A stretch of DNA of 64,000 nucleotides from Polydactylus sextarius (GCA_016801845.1 CM028927.1:14756501-14820500), one strand, 5' to 3'. Counted from the stretch's first letter, positions 34,927 to 46,860 are shown. The notes: a model not told the origin generated them from the letters alone. A program made the numbers and translations.

Positions 34927-35959
34927 CTTGTACGTGGGGAAAAAAGGTGAGGGAAATTAGTTTGGTCTGAAGCTGCTGGAAAGTAACACTCAATAATTTA
35001 TACACAATAAACACTAACACTATAAATCCAAAAGGCTCAATAACTTCAGGCAAATTGTGAAATGGTAGAAAGGAACCAGGTGAGGCCACTGTGGTGTTAC
35101 TGTAAACCCCTCCAATAAGACGACTCACTGATCCAAGATCCTCTTATTGTATTAATGTATATATATAAAGGAGCAGTATGTAAGATTTTGGAAAAAACTT
35201 GTTTTACCGTCAAATTCAAAATACTGTCGAGCATTTGGCTAATTTATTGTCTAGTGTATTTGCCATAATTCGCATGCTAATGTATGCACTATTACCACAG
35301 TCTCAGCATAACATGATGCTGAAGTTAGCCACTTCTATGCTTGTAAAACAGTAATTGTGTGTCTCAACAGTATACTATGTCTACTTATACGAAGTATAAT
35401 TGAGTATACTTCATTACTCCCTGTTTTGGTAACAATAAATTATATTGTTACTTAGTTTAGAAGTTACTCATTAAAGTTCATGTTGAATGGCTGACATAAT
35501 GAAACGTTGCAGAGGTTGCACATTAATTATAAAATATAAAATATAACAGTAACATAAGACCACGCTGCATCACCAGCACATAAACTAATACACAAATTCA
35601 TTTTGTTGAATTGCTTCCCACCCACAACGTCCTCTGTTTCACCTCTCACTCTCTCTGTTTCTGAGAATTGTTGACTTCATGCTCACAAAATAGTTTCAGG
35701 TCATTTTGATAAGAAACCTGCATAGTTTTTTTTTTCTTTGTATGAACTTGCAGCATTATGAAAGCGAGGGACTATGAGAGAAGCAGACAGAAAAGAGGAC
35801 TGACACTGACAAAAAAGAAAAAAAACACCCAGAAAAGAAGGTGATGATGATAATGATAACGTTAAATGGTAAATTGGCTGCACACTCTCTTCTCACATCT
35901 AAGAATGAGGAAAGCAAATTATATTGTTCCTTAATATACAAAATACCAATTAAAGGTAA

Positions 35960-36020
35960 AAGAATCAGAATCTTTTTATTGCCAAGTAGGTTTTCGCATA
36001 TAAAGATGCAATACGGTAAT
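35960..36020. mobile_element. teleost repeat fragment (gaatcagaatctttttattgcc)
   Basis: The sequence agaatcagaatctttt followed by attgccaagtaggtt resembles the common teleost repeat end agaatcagaat..ctttattgcc. It lies about 0.6 kb upstream of meaf6. Only this short piece is recognisable. Confidence 0.45.
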
Positions 36021-36469
36021 ATGAAGGAAAATTGAGGGAAAGATTTTTTTCCGGCGTGAGAGCACGTGAAGGGAACGTCTGTCTCACGCTCACTGAGAGT
36101 TGGCAGCCTTGAGCCAAAATGTCTACCAGTTGCGCTAATGTTAGCATTTTTTAAACTTACTAGTCAACTCTTGGGACATTAAAGATGCCATTTGTTAACA
36201 AGTAATAGCCAAAATGTAACTAGTTAACCTAATAACAGTATTTTGATCTAAGTAGTTCATTAATAAGGCTAAAATAAAGTTACTGGTTGGCTAGTAAGAG
36301 CCAAAATGTCTACTAAGAAAATAGCTTTGTAGCCCATCAAATCAAAATACACGCTGATGTCACACAACGAACCGCCTCAATTGAGCAATTATGTTAAATA
36401 TTTGTTATTTTAATTGTTATTTTAACCTGAAGGTGATAGTTTTCTTCAGTCAAACCTGCTGTCGCTCCA

Positions 36470-36583
36470 TATTAATGGTCGTGTAGCGACATCTGCTGGT
36501 TGCTGGTGGGAAGGCGGAGCTGCGGTCCGGCGCTTTATACAAACCGACTGCCGCTGTTTTGTTTCCAGACACCTCGATCCATC
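36470..36583 (+). promoter_or_regulatory. meaf6: meaf6 5' UTR and putative promoter
   Basis: A GC-richer segment (ggcggagctgcggtccggcg) directly before the meaf6 ATG, with a TATA-like ctttatac at 36532. The start codon has an excellent Kozak context (A at -3, G at +4). The transcription start was not determined. Confidence 0.45.
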
Positions 36584-36673
36584 ATGGCGATGCATGCGAA
36601 ATCGACCCCACCGCAGATCCCAGACACCCGCCGGGAGCTCGCCGAGCTGGTGAAGAGGAAACAAGAACTTGCT
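36584..36673 (+). CDS. meaf6: meaf6 coding exon 1
   Basis: Encodes MAMHAKSTPPQIPDTRRELA then ELVKRKQELA, ending in phase 0 before the donor GTAAGT. Nearly identical to the human N-terminus. Confidence 0.96.
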
Positions 36674-39600
36674 GTAAGTTAAAGTTGCCCAGTTTTTAAA
36701 TTGTAGACGTTAACGGCTGTGTATTTCCACGTGCAGTCGCAGCTAATTGTAAGTTTAACGCAAATCTCGCAGTCTCGTACTGGGCACACTTGGTAACTGA
36801 GGCCTTGCTAAGTGCTAAGCTAACAGTGCTAACACTGCTTTATCTGTGAATATGCGTCTCTGCAGTTCAATCTGACGGAGCTGGGTTTATTAGTTATATT
36901 TTAAATTAGCCCAAATTAAATATTTATTATGTCTAGATGCACTGTTGCGGCTGGTTGTTAGCCAGATGTGGTACCGCTGAGTTAGCTAGCAGAGCTACAT
37001 GCAAACCACCACCGCCCGGTTTGACTGAAATCTCGCGTTGTTTTGTGGTATCTACCGGCGTTTTTGTTCGTCCATGATCAGATTGAAAACAGCACAATGA
37101 AAACGTATGGCCACTTAAAAATAATATTCACCGCTTTCAGTTAACTTCTCCTGCATCCTGCTTGCAGCTGAGATCTGTCTCTTTATCTATAACACAAGAT
37201 GTTGGAGTTTACTACTCAATATTTTACTCTATACTTGCATGTTCAAAGTATCCTTTAGTGAAAACTTGTGTATTAAAGCACCTAAACAACACAACCATAA
37301 AGACCCAAGTCGTTAGTTTCAGTTCATAATTGCATTCTGAGTATGTAAAAATGTGTCTATATTTTTTTAATATGTACACGTTGTGGACCTCACAGGTATT
37401 AGATAACAATTTGTGCATTGTAGGTCGATAGATAGTTAGATAGATGCACTTAATTGATTCCAGGCTGGGAAATTACAGGCCAATGATGTAATATTATGAC
37501 TTAGTGTGATGCTACCAAAAGGTTTGTTTACATTGCACATTTTATTCACAGTGGGTCAAAGTAACCACTAGTTTTTAAGCTCATTTGTTAGGGTAAAAGC
37601 TTATTAGTGATACAGTTACACATAGAACATTTTCTAGATATTACTAGATATTTAACTTTTAGAATAATAAATGGTTGGTTGCACAATAACAATTAAAACC
37701 CAAACATGACACATCATTACAACTTCTATCTTCTTTATTGTCTTAGGAGACGCTGGTGAACTTGGAAAGACAAATATATGCATTTGAAGGCAGCTACCTA
37801 GAAGACACCCAGATGTACGGGAACATCATCAGAGGATGGGACCGATACCTCACCAACCAAAAGTGAGCATCAGATATTAAGCTTCAGTGTCTCTTCTGAG
37901 GAGATTTGGAGGGATCGCCAGCATCATTATTCATTTTATTTATTGTTTATTTTTGTCAAAAGCTTAAAAAATATCTCAGGCTTGCTTTCAGACATGTGGA
38001 TTTTGAAATAAAATGCTTCATGATGCTTAAAATCTTTTGTTTGTTTTGTAATGCCCACAGGAACTCTAATAGTAAGACTGATAGGAGGAATAGGAAATTC
38101 AAGGAGGCAGAACGTTTATTCAGCAAGTCGTCAGTCACATCAGTTGCAGTAAGTCTAGATCTCACTGTACAGTTTCTTACAATATTTTAGTTTTTGCTCA
38201 GAAAAAAAAAAAAAACTGACTCCAACTGTTTCCTCTTGTCAGGCGGTATGCGCACTTGGTGGGATACCAGATCACATGAATGAAAAACGTGGGTTGTTTT
38301 TTTTTTTTTTTTTTTTTGTAACTTGGATTCATACATTTCTCCTTCATCGTCTTTGCTTTATTAGTGACACTGAGTTTGTTTGTGCCACGTCAGGTGAAGC
38401 AGGAAGCGGCACAGAAAGCGACACTTCTCCAGATCTGCAGAACCAAGAGAACGAGCCGAGCCAGGAGGACACGGAGGACGTGGACTCGACGCTTCAGGAC
38501 CTAAAGCCTCAGAAGGCGGCGTCCTCCTCCTCCTCGGGCAGCCATCACGCCAGCCACAAAAAGAGGAAGAGCAAAAATAGACACAGGTACAAAATGAAGG
38601 CACAAGACGTTGATCTTGATCAGTAAAAAATAAAATAATGACCTAACCAGGTGATCCAGGGTTTCTATAATCTTCCAACCGAATTCGTTGTATTTTAAGG
38701 AGCTTTATATAAAAGGTAGTAGACAAGTGTTGAGTGTTTTCAGTAAAAAAGACAAGTTTTCAAAGTTTTTTTAAAGTACAAGAAGTCAAAAAATAAGACT
38801 CCTCATTGTTTTATTCTTGTGAAATGAATATACAGCTCAAATATAACAATACCCACACATGTACCAAAATAAAAATGTGCCTATTTTTGTGCCTTCACCT
38901 TCAGTAACCACATGTTTTGTTTTTAAAAGAGTCAGCACAGATTCATCGACTGAAAACAAAGGTTAACATACCGTTGTTTAGTTCTGTACGATTGTTGTTT
39001 ATACGAGTGAAACACAAAGATCTAATAAGCTGCTTTGCGCTGGTTAATGTCAGTGTATTATCCACTTATTTAAGGTCAACCTGTTATGTTTTAGGTTTTT
39101 TTTCTCTGACTGGAGTTTCACTGTGTCTAACCACATATTAACACAGCAGGAGCTCCACCTAACACACTGTGATGATGCGGTTGTCTCGCTCTGTAAAGTC
39201 TGGACTGCAGTTTAATGTAGACGTAGGGCTTTAGGATCAGGTTGGTGAACTAACAGCTGCTGCTCTCTTCCTCCCCTTCCTCCCCACTCTAATGCCGCCC
39301 CCCTTCCCCAAACCACCACCACCGTCCCTCCTCCCTCCCCAGCCCTTCTGCCATGTTTGATTATGACTTTGAGTAAGTCTGACTTTTACTTCCTGCTCCT
39401 GTGGTGTTTACAACCTGCCTGCTGTAAAAACTCCCATCCTCAACTTTTTCCACCATCATGTAGAGTTTTGAGTTTGAAGCCTGCTAGTTATTCAGTCATA
39501 CTGCATGTCCAACACTTCATCCTTTAAATATTGAATGCACCAGTGCATATCCGCATCCAGCTGCTCTGTACTCCCATTAGATTCTCTTGCTTGTTATTTG

Positions 39601-40037
39601 GGGAATTTTCATGTTTTTTTTTTTTCTGTGTGTTTTTCCCTTTTTAATCCAGCAATAAAATAAAACATTGCTGGTTTTGTCCGATGATGGTTTGGCTGTA
39701 GATTTGTGCAGAAACAAGAACAAACACATGGTAATTTAGTGTTCTTGTTTTGGGTTTGTTTTTTTTTTATTATTTTTTTGTTTTTTAGGCTTCTTGGTAC
39801 TGTAGTAGCACTGCTTTTCACCATAGCTCCCGTCACAAACAGCTTTACAGCTGGATTATAATCTAACACAATGTCTTTTCTTTTTAAATTTCAGGTTTGA
39901 CATGAAGGTTAACAAGAAACCGAGAGCTGTAAGTGGAGTTTTTTTCTTTTCCAAATTAATTTTTTCAAATTAAAAGCATATATTTTAAATGTGCATCTCT
40001 CTTTGTCTTGTTGTGCCTGCAGGATTATTCAACTTGA
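36584..40037 (+). CDS. meaf6: meaf6, MYST/Esa1-associated factor 6 (complete)
   Basis: MEAF6 (Eaf6) is a small nuclear subunit of the NuA4/TIP60, HBO1 and MOZ/MORF histone acetyltransferase complexes. Coding exons: 36584-36673, 37747-37862, 38061-38148, 38243-38288, 38394-38586, 39343-39372, 39895-39928 and 40023-40037. They total 612 nt (203 aa plus stop) with phases that agree throughout. The protein opens MAMHAKSTPPQIPDTRRELA and continues into the Eaf6 coiled-coil domain (residues about 15-70, including YLEDTQMYGNIIRGWDRYL). An acidic Ser-rich region follows (SGTESDTSPDLQNQENEPSQ), then the basic HHASHKKRKSKNRH and a C-terminus KKPRADYST. Human MEAF6 ends at ADY, so the last two residues are extra here. 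The 30-nt sixth exon is a likely alternative microexon. Transcription is convergent with fhl3. Confidence 0.96.
37424..37500. mobile_element. teleost repeat fragment in meaf6 intron 1
   Basis: Contains gatagatagttagatagatg followed by attgattccaggctggg and aaattac, a decayed form of the agataga..ttattgatcccagg..gggaaatt repeat end. Confidence 0.45.
37747..37862 (+). CDS. meaf6: meaf6 coding exon 2
   Basis: Encodes ETLVNLERQIYAFEGSYLED and TQMYGNIIRGWDRYLTNQ, the core of the Eaf6 coiled coil. The acceptor is ttattgtcttag and the donor is GTGAGC. It ends with two bases of the Lys codon finished by exon 3. Confidence 0.96.
38061..38148 (+). CDS. meaf6: meaf6 coding exon 3
   Basis: Encodes NSNSKTDRRNRKFKEAERLF then SKSSVTSVA. 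The acceptor is atgcccacag and the donor is GTAAGT. Highly conserved with human. Confidence 0.95.
38243..38288 (+). CDS. meaf6: meaf6 coding exon 4
   Basis: A 46-nt exon encoding AVCALGGIPDHMNEK plus the first base of an Arg codon. It corresponds to human AVSALAGVQDQLIEKR and is more diverged than its neighbours. It lies between two short introns of 94 and 105 nt. The donor is GTGGGT. Confidence 0.88.
38394..38586 (+). CDS. meaf6: meaf6 coding exon 5
   Basis: A 193-nt exon: EAGSGTESDTSPDLQNQENE, then PSQEDTEDVDSTLQDLKPQK, a Ser run and SHKKRKSKNRH. The acceptor is tgccacgtcag and the donor is GTACAA. If this donor were not used, the frame would stop at 38626. Confidence 0.95.
39343..39372 (+). 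CDS. meaf6: meaf6 30-nt microexon (coding exon 6)
   Basis: Encodes PSAMFDYDF between split codons, matching human SPSGMFDYDFE. It sits after a very long C-rich pyrimidine tract and is followed by GTAAGT. Skipping it keeps the frame (exon 5 to exon 7), so both forms are possible, as in mammals where this exon is alternatively spliced. Confidence 0.9.
39895..39928 (+). CDS. meaf6: meaf6 coding exon 7
   Basis: A 34-nt exon encoding FDMKVNKKPRA, matching human IDLKLNKKPRA. The acceptor is tttaaatttcag and the donor is GTAAGT. Confidence 0.92.
40023..40037 (+). CDS. meaf6: meaf6 last coding exon (exon 8)
   Basis: Five codons, DYST and stop TGA, after the acceptor ttgtgcctgcag. Human protein ends ADY. 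Confidence 0.88.
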   Translation, partial: DYST

Positions 40038-40490
40038 AATAAGACAACTGGAAAACCTGGACACACAATGATATGAGTAGAGAGAAACAGGATTTCTGAA
40101 CTTTGTGAACTTTGTATGCCCCCTCTCCCCCTCTTTTGTCATATTTCAGCCTGTACTTTGTGTATTGCTTGAAACATTCCCCCTCCTCCACCACCACCAC
40201 GCATCTTTGGTCATGGTTAAGGTGTTTACCTACCGATTAAAGTAGAAATGTTACTGGAGACAAACATTTCGGTAACACACCATCTTGTATAGTGTTTAAA
40301 AAAAAAAAGTCTATTTATTTTGTAGCTAATTTTGATCTTTTCCATTGTAAGAAAGTTTTTGCCTTTTTTTTTTTTTTTTTTTTTTTTTTGTTAAGCGTCA
40401 CATAGTTGTATAACCCTCAAATACCCCAAATTCTTTTATTACATGGTTTGTTTTACAAAAAAAAAAAAATAAAACACCAGTAACGTGAAT
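40038..40490 (+). terminator. meaf6: meaf6 3' UTR and polyadenylation region
   Basis: Runs from the stop codon to an AATAAA signal at 40468-40473. A 26-base T run lies at 40364-40389. The exact cleavage site is inferred. Confidence 0.6.
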
Positions 40491-40940
40491 ATGTTTTGGG
40501 TTATTTCTGAACATGTCTTTGCTTTGTGTCACTCGTCAGAGCAGCTAAAGTGTCCTTATACGTTAATAACTGGTTGATTGGTGGAGTAAAGTTCCCACAC
40601 ATGATCCATAAAAAGTTATAATATGAAAGACTTTTTATTTTAAGAGTGCAGATATTATCAGTATTTTTCTAACTATTATAAAAAAAAAAAAAAAAAAAAG
40701 CAAGCGCATTCTCTTGTGACAGCTCCTAGTTTGTCTTATGAAAACAGTTGAGTAAACAGGCGTCTGGGGTTTGAGCTGATGACAGACTGATGCCGAACAC
40801 ACTGCGCCGCCTGGTTACCGTCACACGTAAACCTCAATATCTTAATCAGGTTTTACAAACAAATGATTTAAACACTTTGAAAGTTGTTTGGGAAAGTATT
40901 TGCTTTTAATTGCTGTATAGTCAGTTTGCAATATCCCTAT

Positions 40941-40960
40941 TGGCCACTAGGTGGTGCCAG
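40941..40960. promoter_or_regulatory. CTCF-like motif between convergent genes
   Basis: TGGCCACTAGGTGGTGCCAG fits the CTCF core CCAC(T/C)AG(A/G)(G/T)GGC with one mismatch. It lies 0.45 kb beyond the meaf6 polyadenylation signal, between meaf6 and fhl3. Occupancy is not shown by the sequence. Confidence 0.4.
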
Positions 40961-41644
40961 AAGACAGTTGATATCCTAAAGATAAGAACGACATGATGTG
41001 ATTGATATGTAACTTTTCATGTTTATTAGTGATTATATGTCTAAAATATAACCTTGCTTTCTTATCTACACACAACAAGAACAGTTTGTCACATTTTGTA
41101 CAAAAACTGCACAAATAACATTTTTTTTTTTTTTTGATAAAAAGCACAAATTTTAAGTCTTGCAAAATGTTGCAGTGACTTGCACATTAGTCACAAAACA
41201 CCAACATCACCACATGGAGGAAATGGAGACAGACGTCCAGAAGAAAACAGACCCCCTGACAAACTCATGATGGAGAGACTGACGGTGAAGAGTTTGTTCC
41301 TGGAAACACATTCCTCTGCTCCACCACCGATCCATCCCAGAGGCACATTTCATCTGCCATGACTGACTGATGATTGGTTTTTTTTTTTGTTTTGTTTTGT
41401 TTTGTTTTTTTTACTGCTCTGTTTTCTCCAACAGGCAGTTTGCATATTTGTTCAAGGCGCGGTTCTGGATGACAGTCAGTCCACCACTCTGGTCCAGACT
41501 TTTAATATCTCAACATCTAGTGGACATGTCACACAGAAGGTTTAGACAGACATTTAAGATCCCTAGAGGATTAATGTTGATGTCATAAGATCAATAATTG
41601 ATTAAATATATCAACACATATTTAAGGAATTCTTATGAGATTTC

Positions 41645-41800
41645 ACGATCATAGGTGAATTGAGCATACTAAACTGCCCATAGGTGTGGATGCGAGCATG
41701 AAGGGTTGTCTGTCTGTATATGTGGACCTGCGACGAGCTGGTGACCGTCCAGGGTGAACCCTGCCTTCAGTAGGAGTAGAAAATGGATAGATGGATATTC
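41645..41800 (+). mobile_element. widespread teleost repeat with gaaaatggatagatgg tail
   Basis: The segment contains ctaaactgcccataggtgtg, gcatgaagggttgtctgtct, gtgaccgtccagggtgaacc and the tail gaaaatggatagatgg. This order is characteristic of a very common teleost interspersed repeat. Strand is given in the orientation of the tail. The family name is left open. Confidence 0.65.
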
Positions 41801-43237
41801 ACGATCCCTTCAGCTTTTCCAGTGAAATATCTCAACATCCACATGATAAACTGGGACAAAACTTTGGTTTTCGGACGTTCAAGATTATACATGATTAAAA
41901 TTTGATTGATCCTGTGACATGAGGGTCATGCGGTATTTGGAGTTTTATGTCATATGTGGCTGACTTCTTAGATTTTGACTAAAGTCTCTTAACTCCTATT
42001 GGATAGATTGTCTTCAATAATTAAATAAGAACTTAAATTCTTACTCACATTTCAGTTCCTCTCAGGATGAACTGCAACAACTTAAATTAGCAAACATTAT
42101 TTGGTTTTAATTCATAATTAGCCAAGTTAGCAGCATAGCTCTGGTCTCTACATGCTCGAATGTTGCTAACAGTTTATAAACATGGAAAACATCCATCTGA
42201 ATAACATCAACATACTTAAAAACACAAACTCAAAAAGAAAAACTATGAAATGTTTGAAGTGTATCTGATCTGAGACTTCGTCATCAGTTTTTGTCCTCTG
42301 TTCTTCCTGAGGAGACTGGAAAATCTGGATACACAAGCTAACTATTTTCAAAGGACAAACTAGGAGCTGTCAACCATCAGCATATTAGCATTTAGCTCAA
42401 ACTGTGCCTGTCGCTTCACCTGACATCTTTCACAGGGGTGTTTAATGTTATTTGCTTCCTCTCACATAGGTTTGTCTTCTTTACTTCAGGTGATGATTCA
42501 CATCTAACGACATTATAACACAGGTTTGGAGACATTCTGCACATTTATTTCCCCTCCCATGTCTACATCAGCCGTCCGACACATTGGACCAGTTTACATG
42601 ACTCAGCCTTAGGTCACACTCAAAAATGCTCTACATGGCAGTCTACGTCATGTGATCTGGCAGGAAACTCACATGAAAATACATTCCTCACATTTATCCG
42701 TGGGCTGTGTGAGTAATGAGACATGAATGTACAATTTGTGTTAGGCTGCTTAAGAGAAACTGTTTCCTCATTTCCTGTCACTTTTGGAAATGATCTGGAA
42801 AAACAGCAGACCCAGGCAAAGTTTTATTGAGCTGCTGGGGACCAAACATGATTTCTGACGTAAAACTTTAATGACTGATTTAATTGGAGATAATATGATA
42901 AATGATCCTGTTTTGACTTTAGATTAGAAATGTGTAACAAATTAGGACAGTGTAAACTGTCGTTTGGTGTTTAAATGAATCTGGTTTGCTGCCAAATGTT
43001 CTTAAGTTTGATTCTGATCCCAGAAATGATCAAGATGAGATGTTCAGAGTCCAAAAGTGGACAATCATGGTTCTCCTGGGGAGCTTCCTTATCTGAATGA
43101 ATTATTTTGTTGTGTTACTGAGATCATGAATTGTAACGAGACACTCACTGTGTAAAAACAAATTGATGTTGCAATAACTTCAACTACAACTATGCTGACT
43201 GTAAATGGGGTTTTATTGTTGAGAGCCAATTCCAAAT

Positions 43238-44340
43238 GTTGACTCCGCTTTTGAAGTAAATGGCCAAACTCCATCTGCTGAGAGAAATTTTGTTTATTTG
43301 AAATCAAATTTTGTTTGTGACGCTAACAGCTTTAAAAAACCAAACAAGATCAAGAAGACATTATGCAGACCTCACTGTTGACATCCTTCACTGGAACTAG
43401 CTTCTTCTCCAGAAACGAGCAACATTGACACAGTTACTGTCTGTTTCTCAAACAGATGCTGTTGTTTATTTTCTTTTGTGTATCCTCCCTCCCAGCCACA
43501 CCTACCTTCCTATCCAGCATCCACCCAACTAATTCATCCAATTCATCAATCTACCCACCATTTTTACTCATGAATGCATCCATCCGTCCATCCATTTTAT
43601 CAGTTATTTCTGTCTGTTGATATCATCCAAAAATAATATTATAATTTTGAAAAAAAAAAACTGTGGTATTTCAAATGTCCATTCTTCACTACAGTACTTC
43701 TCGTCTATGTTGACTCAGCCTTTGGGGCAAATGGCCAAACTACATTTGCTGAGAAAAAAAATATGTTTATTTGGAATCATATTTTGTTTGTGATGCTCAC
43801 AGCTTTGAAAAACCAAACAAGGACAAGAATATATTATGCAGACATCACTGTTGACACTTTTCACTGGAACTAGCTTCTTCCCCAGAAATGATGAAAATGA
43901 CTAGTGTTGACACAGTTACTGTCTGTTTCTCAAACAGATGCTGCTGCTTTATTTTCTTCCATGTATCCTCAGACCCTGCCACACCTAACTCCTGGTCCAT
44001 AATGCATCCACCCACCCTCCTATCTACCTCACTATCCATACATCCATCTATCCCCTTACCTATTCATCCATTACCCATCATATACCCAGTTCATCCAATT
44101 CATCCATCTACCTGCCTTTCTACTCATCCATCCATCCATCCACCAACCAATTGGCCAAGGTGCTGAGGAAAATTTTATGTTTACATGAAATCAGATTCTG
44201 TTTGTGATGCTCACCACTTTGAAAAACCAAACAAGGTCAAAATGATATTGTGCAGACCTCACTGTTGTCTTCTCCAGATATAATGACCATGAGCACAACT
44301 GTTTTTAAAACAGATACTGCTGTTTATTTTTCTTCAACTT
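43238..44340 (+). repeat. tandem duplication, three copies of a ~420-470 bp unit with CATC tracts
   Basis: Copies begin near 43238, 43709 and about 44140. Shared blocks include aatggccaaactccatctgc / aatggccaaactacatttgc, ttgtttgtgatgctcac, aaaaaccaaacaagg, cactggaactagcttctt and ctgtttctcaaacagatgct. Copies 1 and 2 each carry irregular cat/ccatc-type tracts. The third copy is shorter and ends near 44340. Confidence 0.8.
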
Positions 44341-46189
44341 TTACTTCTGTGAGCATCACACAAAGAATTCACCTCAGTCTTACTGGTATCGAGGCAGAGA
44401 CAGATGGATATCTCAAAACTGGAGACATTAAAATTAAATTATTGGCGTGCTTGAAACCACAAGGGGGATGTGACGAATGTGTTTTGGTAATTCAAGTGAA
44501 CTGATCCTTTTGAAAATTGTCCACATTATTCAGGAGTCATTGCAGGAATGAATGAAGCTGGCAAAGTCTCAAAAGTGAATCCCTGTTGATGCTTTAGACA
44601 CAAGGAAATATGCAGTAAAAACACTTTAGAAGCTGCAGGCTCTTGCTTGAGGCGTAGCCCCCTTCCTTCTGCTGTGGTCTGTCTGTCAGAGTAATGTCGC
44701 CTAATTACTTTAACAGCCTCAACCAGCGGTGTCCAGCTGAGTTTGAGTCTCCGCAGAGCCTGAGCGGGACGTCATGAAATCTTGGATATTCACTGAGGAG
44801 CTTTAGCTCCATCTCACCATGTCTTCCTCCTCCCTCCTCCTCTTCCTTCTCCTCCTGGGACCAAACAAGACTGGTCTCCTACATCCCTGCAAACAAGGTC
44901 AAGCATATTTCAGGAAGAGTCATGGGAAAAGCTCAAACAAATAACAGCACCACTGAGGACCCTTTTTTATTTTTCATCTGGAGTTGATCGTGTGATAAGA
45001 TTTTAACGGTGTGTAAAGAGTGCAAGCGGGGCTTGTTGCAGTGAGTCAACACAAGCGTTGGCTCATAAATGATGATCAAACGCAGAAAGTTGCAGGGAAT
45101 GTATATCACTCCCTGACAGCTCAACTTCTCAGTTTATGAGGGAATACCACAGCCCCGGAGTGAGAAGAGCGGCCATATATCTAACATTACTGCCTGCCAG
45201 AGCTAACTACGCTTTTAAAGCCATGACATCCTGGTGTTTATTTTATTTTAATAGAAAAGGACTAAAATATTTTTAATATTAAAAACTGTATTTCTTCATT
45301 TCCGTCTAATTAAAATATTTTCGTGATACCTTAAAGTTAGAGGGACCAGGTGTGAGTCTTAGAAGCACAAAAACTAAAACACTCCTTATTTTAAAACTAG
45401 CATGTCCTAAACTACAACTACATTGTCTTGTCAGCTGGTCCTCTAGTCCCCCGTCCAGATGTGGACATCAGCCTGGCACGGCCTCCATATAAACACAATC
45501 AGAGCACATCAGTACAGAGGTTCTGAACTGTAAATATTTATATGGATTATGTAAGTAATAGTAAGGGAAAGTCTACATGGGACACGAAGTTCCTCTTATG
45601 AGAACGACGTAAGGGTTCTTCAAAGGGCAAGAAAGATGTCGTCATGACAGTTACTTGTTTTTATCTCAATGTGGTTTGATAATTAGGAATAACAATCACA
45701 AAAAAGATTTTAAACACAAGTTATAGTTTGCTATTTTGGGAAATAATAAACTTATTTTGTGTTTATGCTGAGAGTTAGATAAAAAAAATTAATATCAATC
45801 ACATGGGGCTACCACTAGCAGCTGGTTAGTTTAGCCTAGTACATAGTTTAGAAACAGATGAGGACAACTAGCCAGCTTCAAACCTGATAAAAACACAATA
45901 CTAAGCCAAGCTAAGCTAAGCTGAAGTAAATGTCGTGAATAACATGTAACTAGCTAGCAGGTTAGCATGCTAAATAAAGCAGTGGTGATAGAAACAGGAA
46001 AACAAGAGTTAGCATTGGCAAGTACAGGAGTTAAGTTTGCAACAGTTGTAGCTAATGCTAATTTCCACTATGTAGCAATTGCATAAAAAAAAAAAAAAAA
46101 CATATGCATATGAAATATACTGTGCATGATCAGTTCATATGGAGAAATACAACATTTATGAATTAATTCACATGTCATCTTTTGTTTTA

Positions 46190-46708
46190 TGATATTTTTT
46201 ATTGCATGTACAGTAAAAGCTGACTTTAGCTGAAAAAAAAACACTTTAACATACACACACAGCAAAAAGCAGGAGAAAAAGTAAGAAAAGACAGATAGTT
46301 TTTTTTTTTTTAAATTGGTTAAAAGGTACAATATTTCAAATTTGTATAGTTTTCATGAAAAAAGTTAGTCGTGTTGTCTTTAAGAATAAACAAACAGCTT
46401 AATTCAAAGGTACATTTTGAAATATTCAATATCTCCGTTGATGTGCAAAACAAAAAAAGTCACTTCTGCAGAATTTATACAAACATTTCAATGTGCTAAA
46501 GGCTGCTAAAAGTTTTGAGCTGTAAATACTGAGCTTGGTATCAGCTTTACACGGTGGGTGAATTAGTGAAATTGCAGTGTTCATGTGCAAGGCTGAGGTT
46601 TTAGACGTCTCTCTGCTGCTGTCAGCACTCACTGTTTTTTTGTTTTTGTTTCGTTTTTTTAGAATCTGGCTGTTTCAGGTGCAGGTGCGACAGGTTGTAG
46701 GTCGGTAT
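46190..46708 (-). terminator. fhl3: fhl3 3' UTR and putative polyadenylation signal
   Basis: Downstream of the fhl3 stop on the minus strand. A minus-strand AATAAA (plus TTTATT) lies at 46198-46203. The exact 3' end is inferred. Confidence 0.5.
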
Positions 46709-46860
46709 TCAGTCGTCGTTGTTGCAGTCTGTGCACAAAATCTTGTCGCGGTCGGGGAAGAAGCCGGAGCCAACCAGCGACACCGAGCAGCGCGAGCACT
46801 TAAAGCACGGCTGGTGCCACTGACGATCCTCGAAAGAAACATACTTTCCATCTCCAAACC
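46709..46860 (-). CDS. fhl3: fhl3 last coding exon (LIM4)
   Basis: Encodes FGDGKYVSFEDRQWHQPCFK, LVGSGFFPDRDKILCTDC and ends NNDD before TGA. The acceptor is cgttccttctttcag. Confidence 0.95.

Larger units (their letters stand above)
28711..36469. other. intergenic spacer between map7d1 and meaf6
   Basis: No recognised gene. It holds a promoter-like block at 29.56-29.65 kb, short plus-strand ORFs at 29731 and 31165, diverged duplicated segments around 31.5-33.65 kb, a MITE-like element, a cysteine-containing ORF at 33803-34009, and exon-like segments on the minus strand at 34.38-34.93 kb. Confidence 0.6.
40491..46185. other. spacer between the 3' ends of meaf6 and fhl3
   Basis: No coding exon was recognised. 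It contains a CTCF-like motif (40941), a teleost repeat (41650-41800) and a three-copy tandem duplication (43238-44340). Confidence 0.65.

Noticed and set aside
38276..38626. 116-codon ORF reading through the meaf6 exon 4-5 intron
   Set aside because: It reads a T-rich intron and runs past the exon 5 donor. Spliced exons match the known protein and this does not.
43500..44150. CRISPR-like array
   Set aside because: The repeats are irregular CATC-type tracts inside a tandem duplication in a vertebrate genome, without uniform repeats and spacers.
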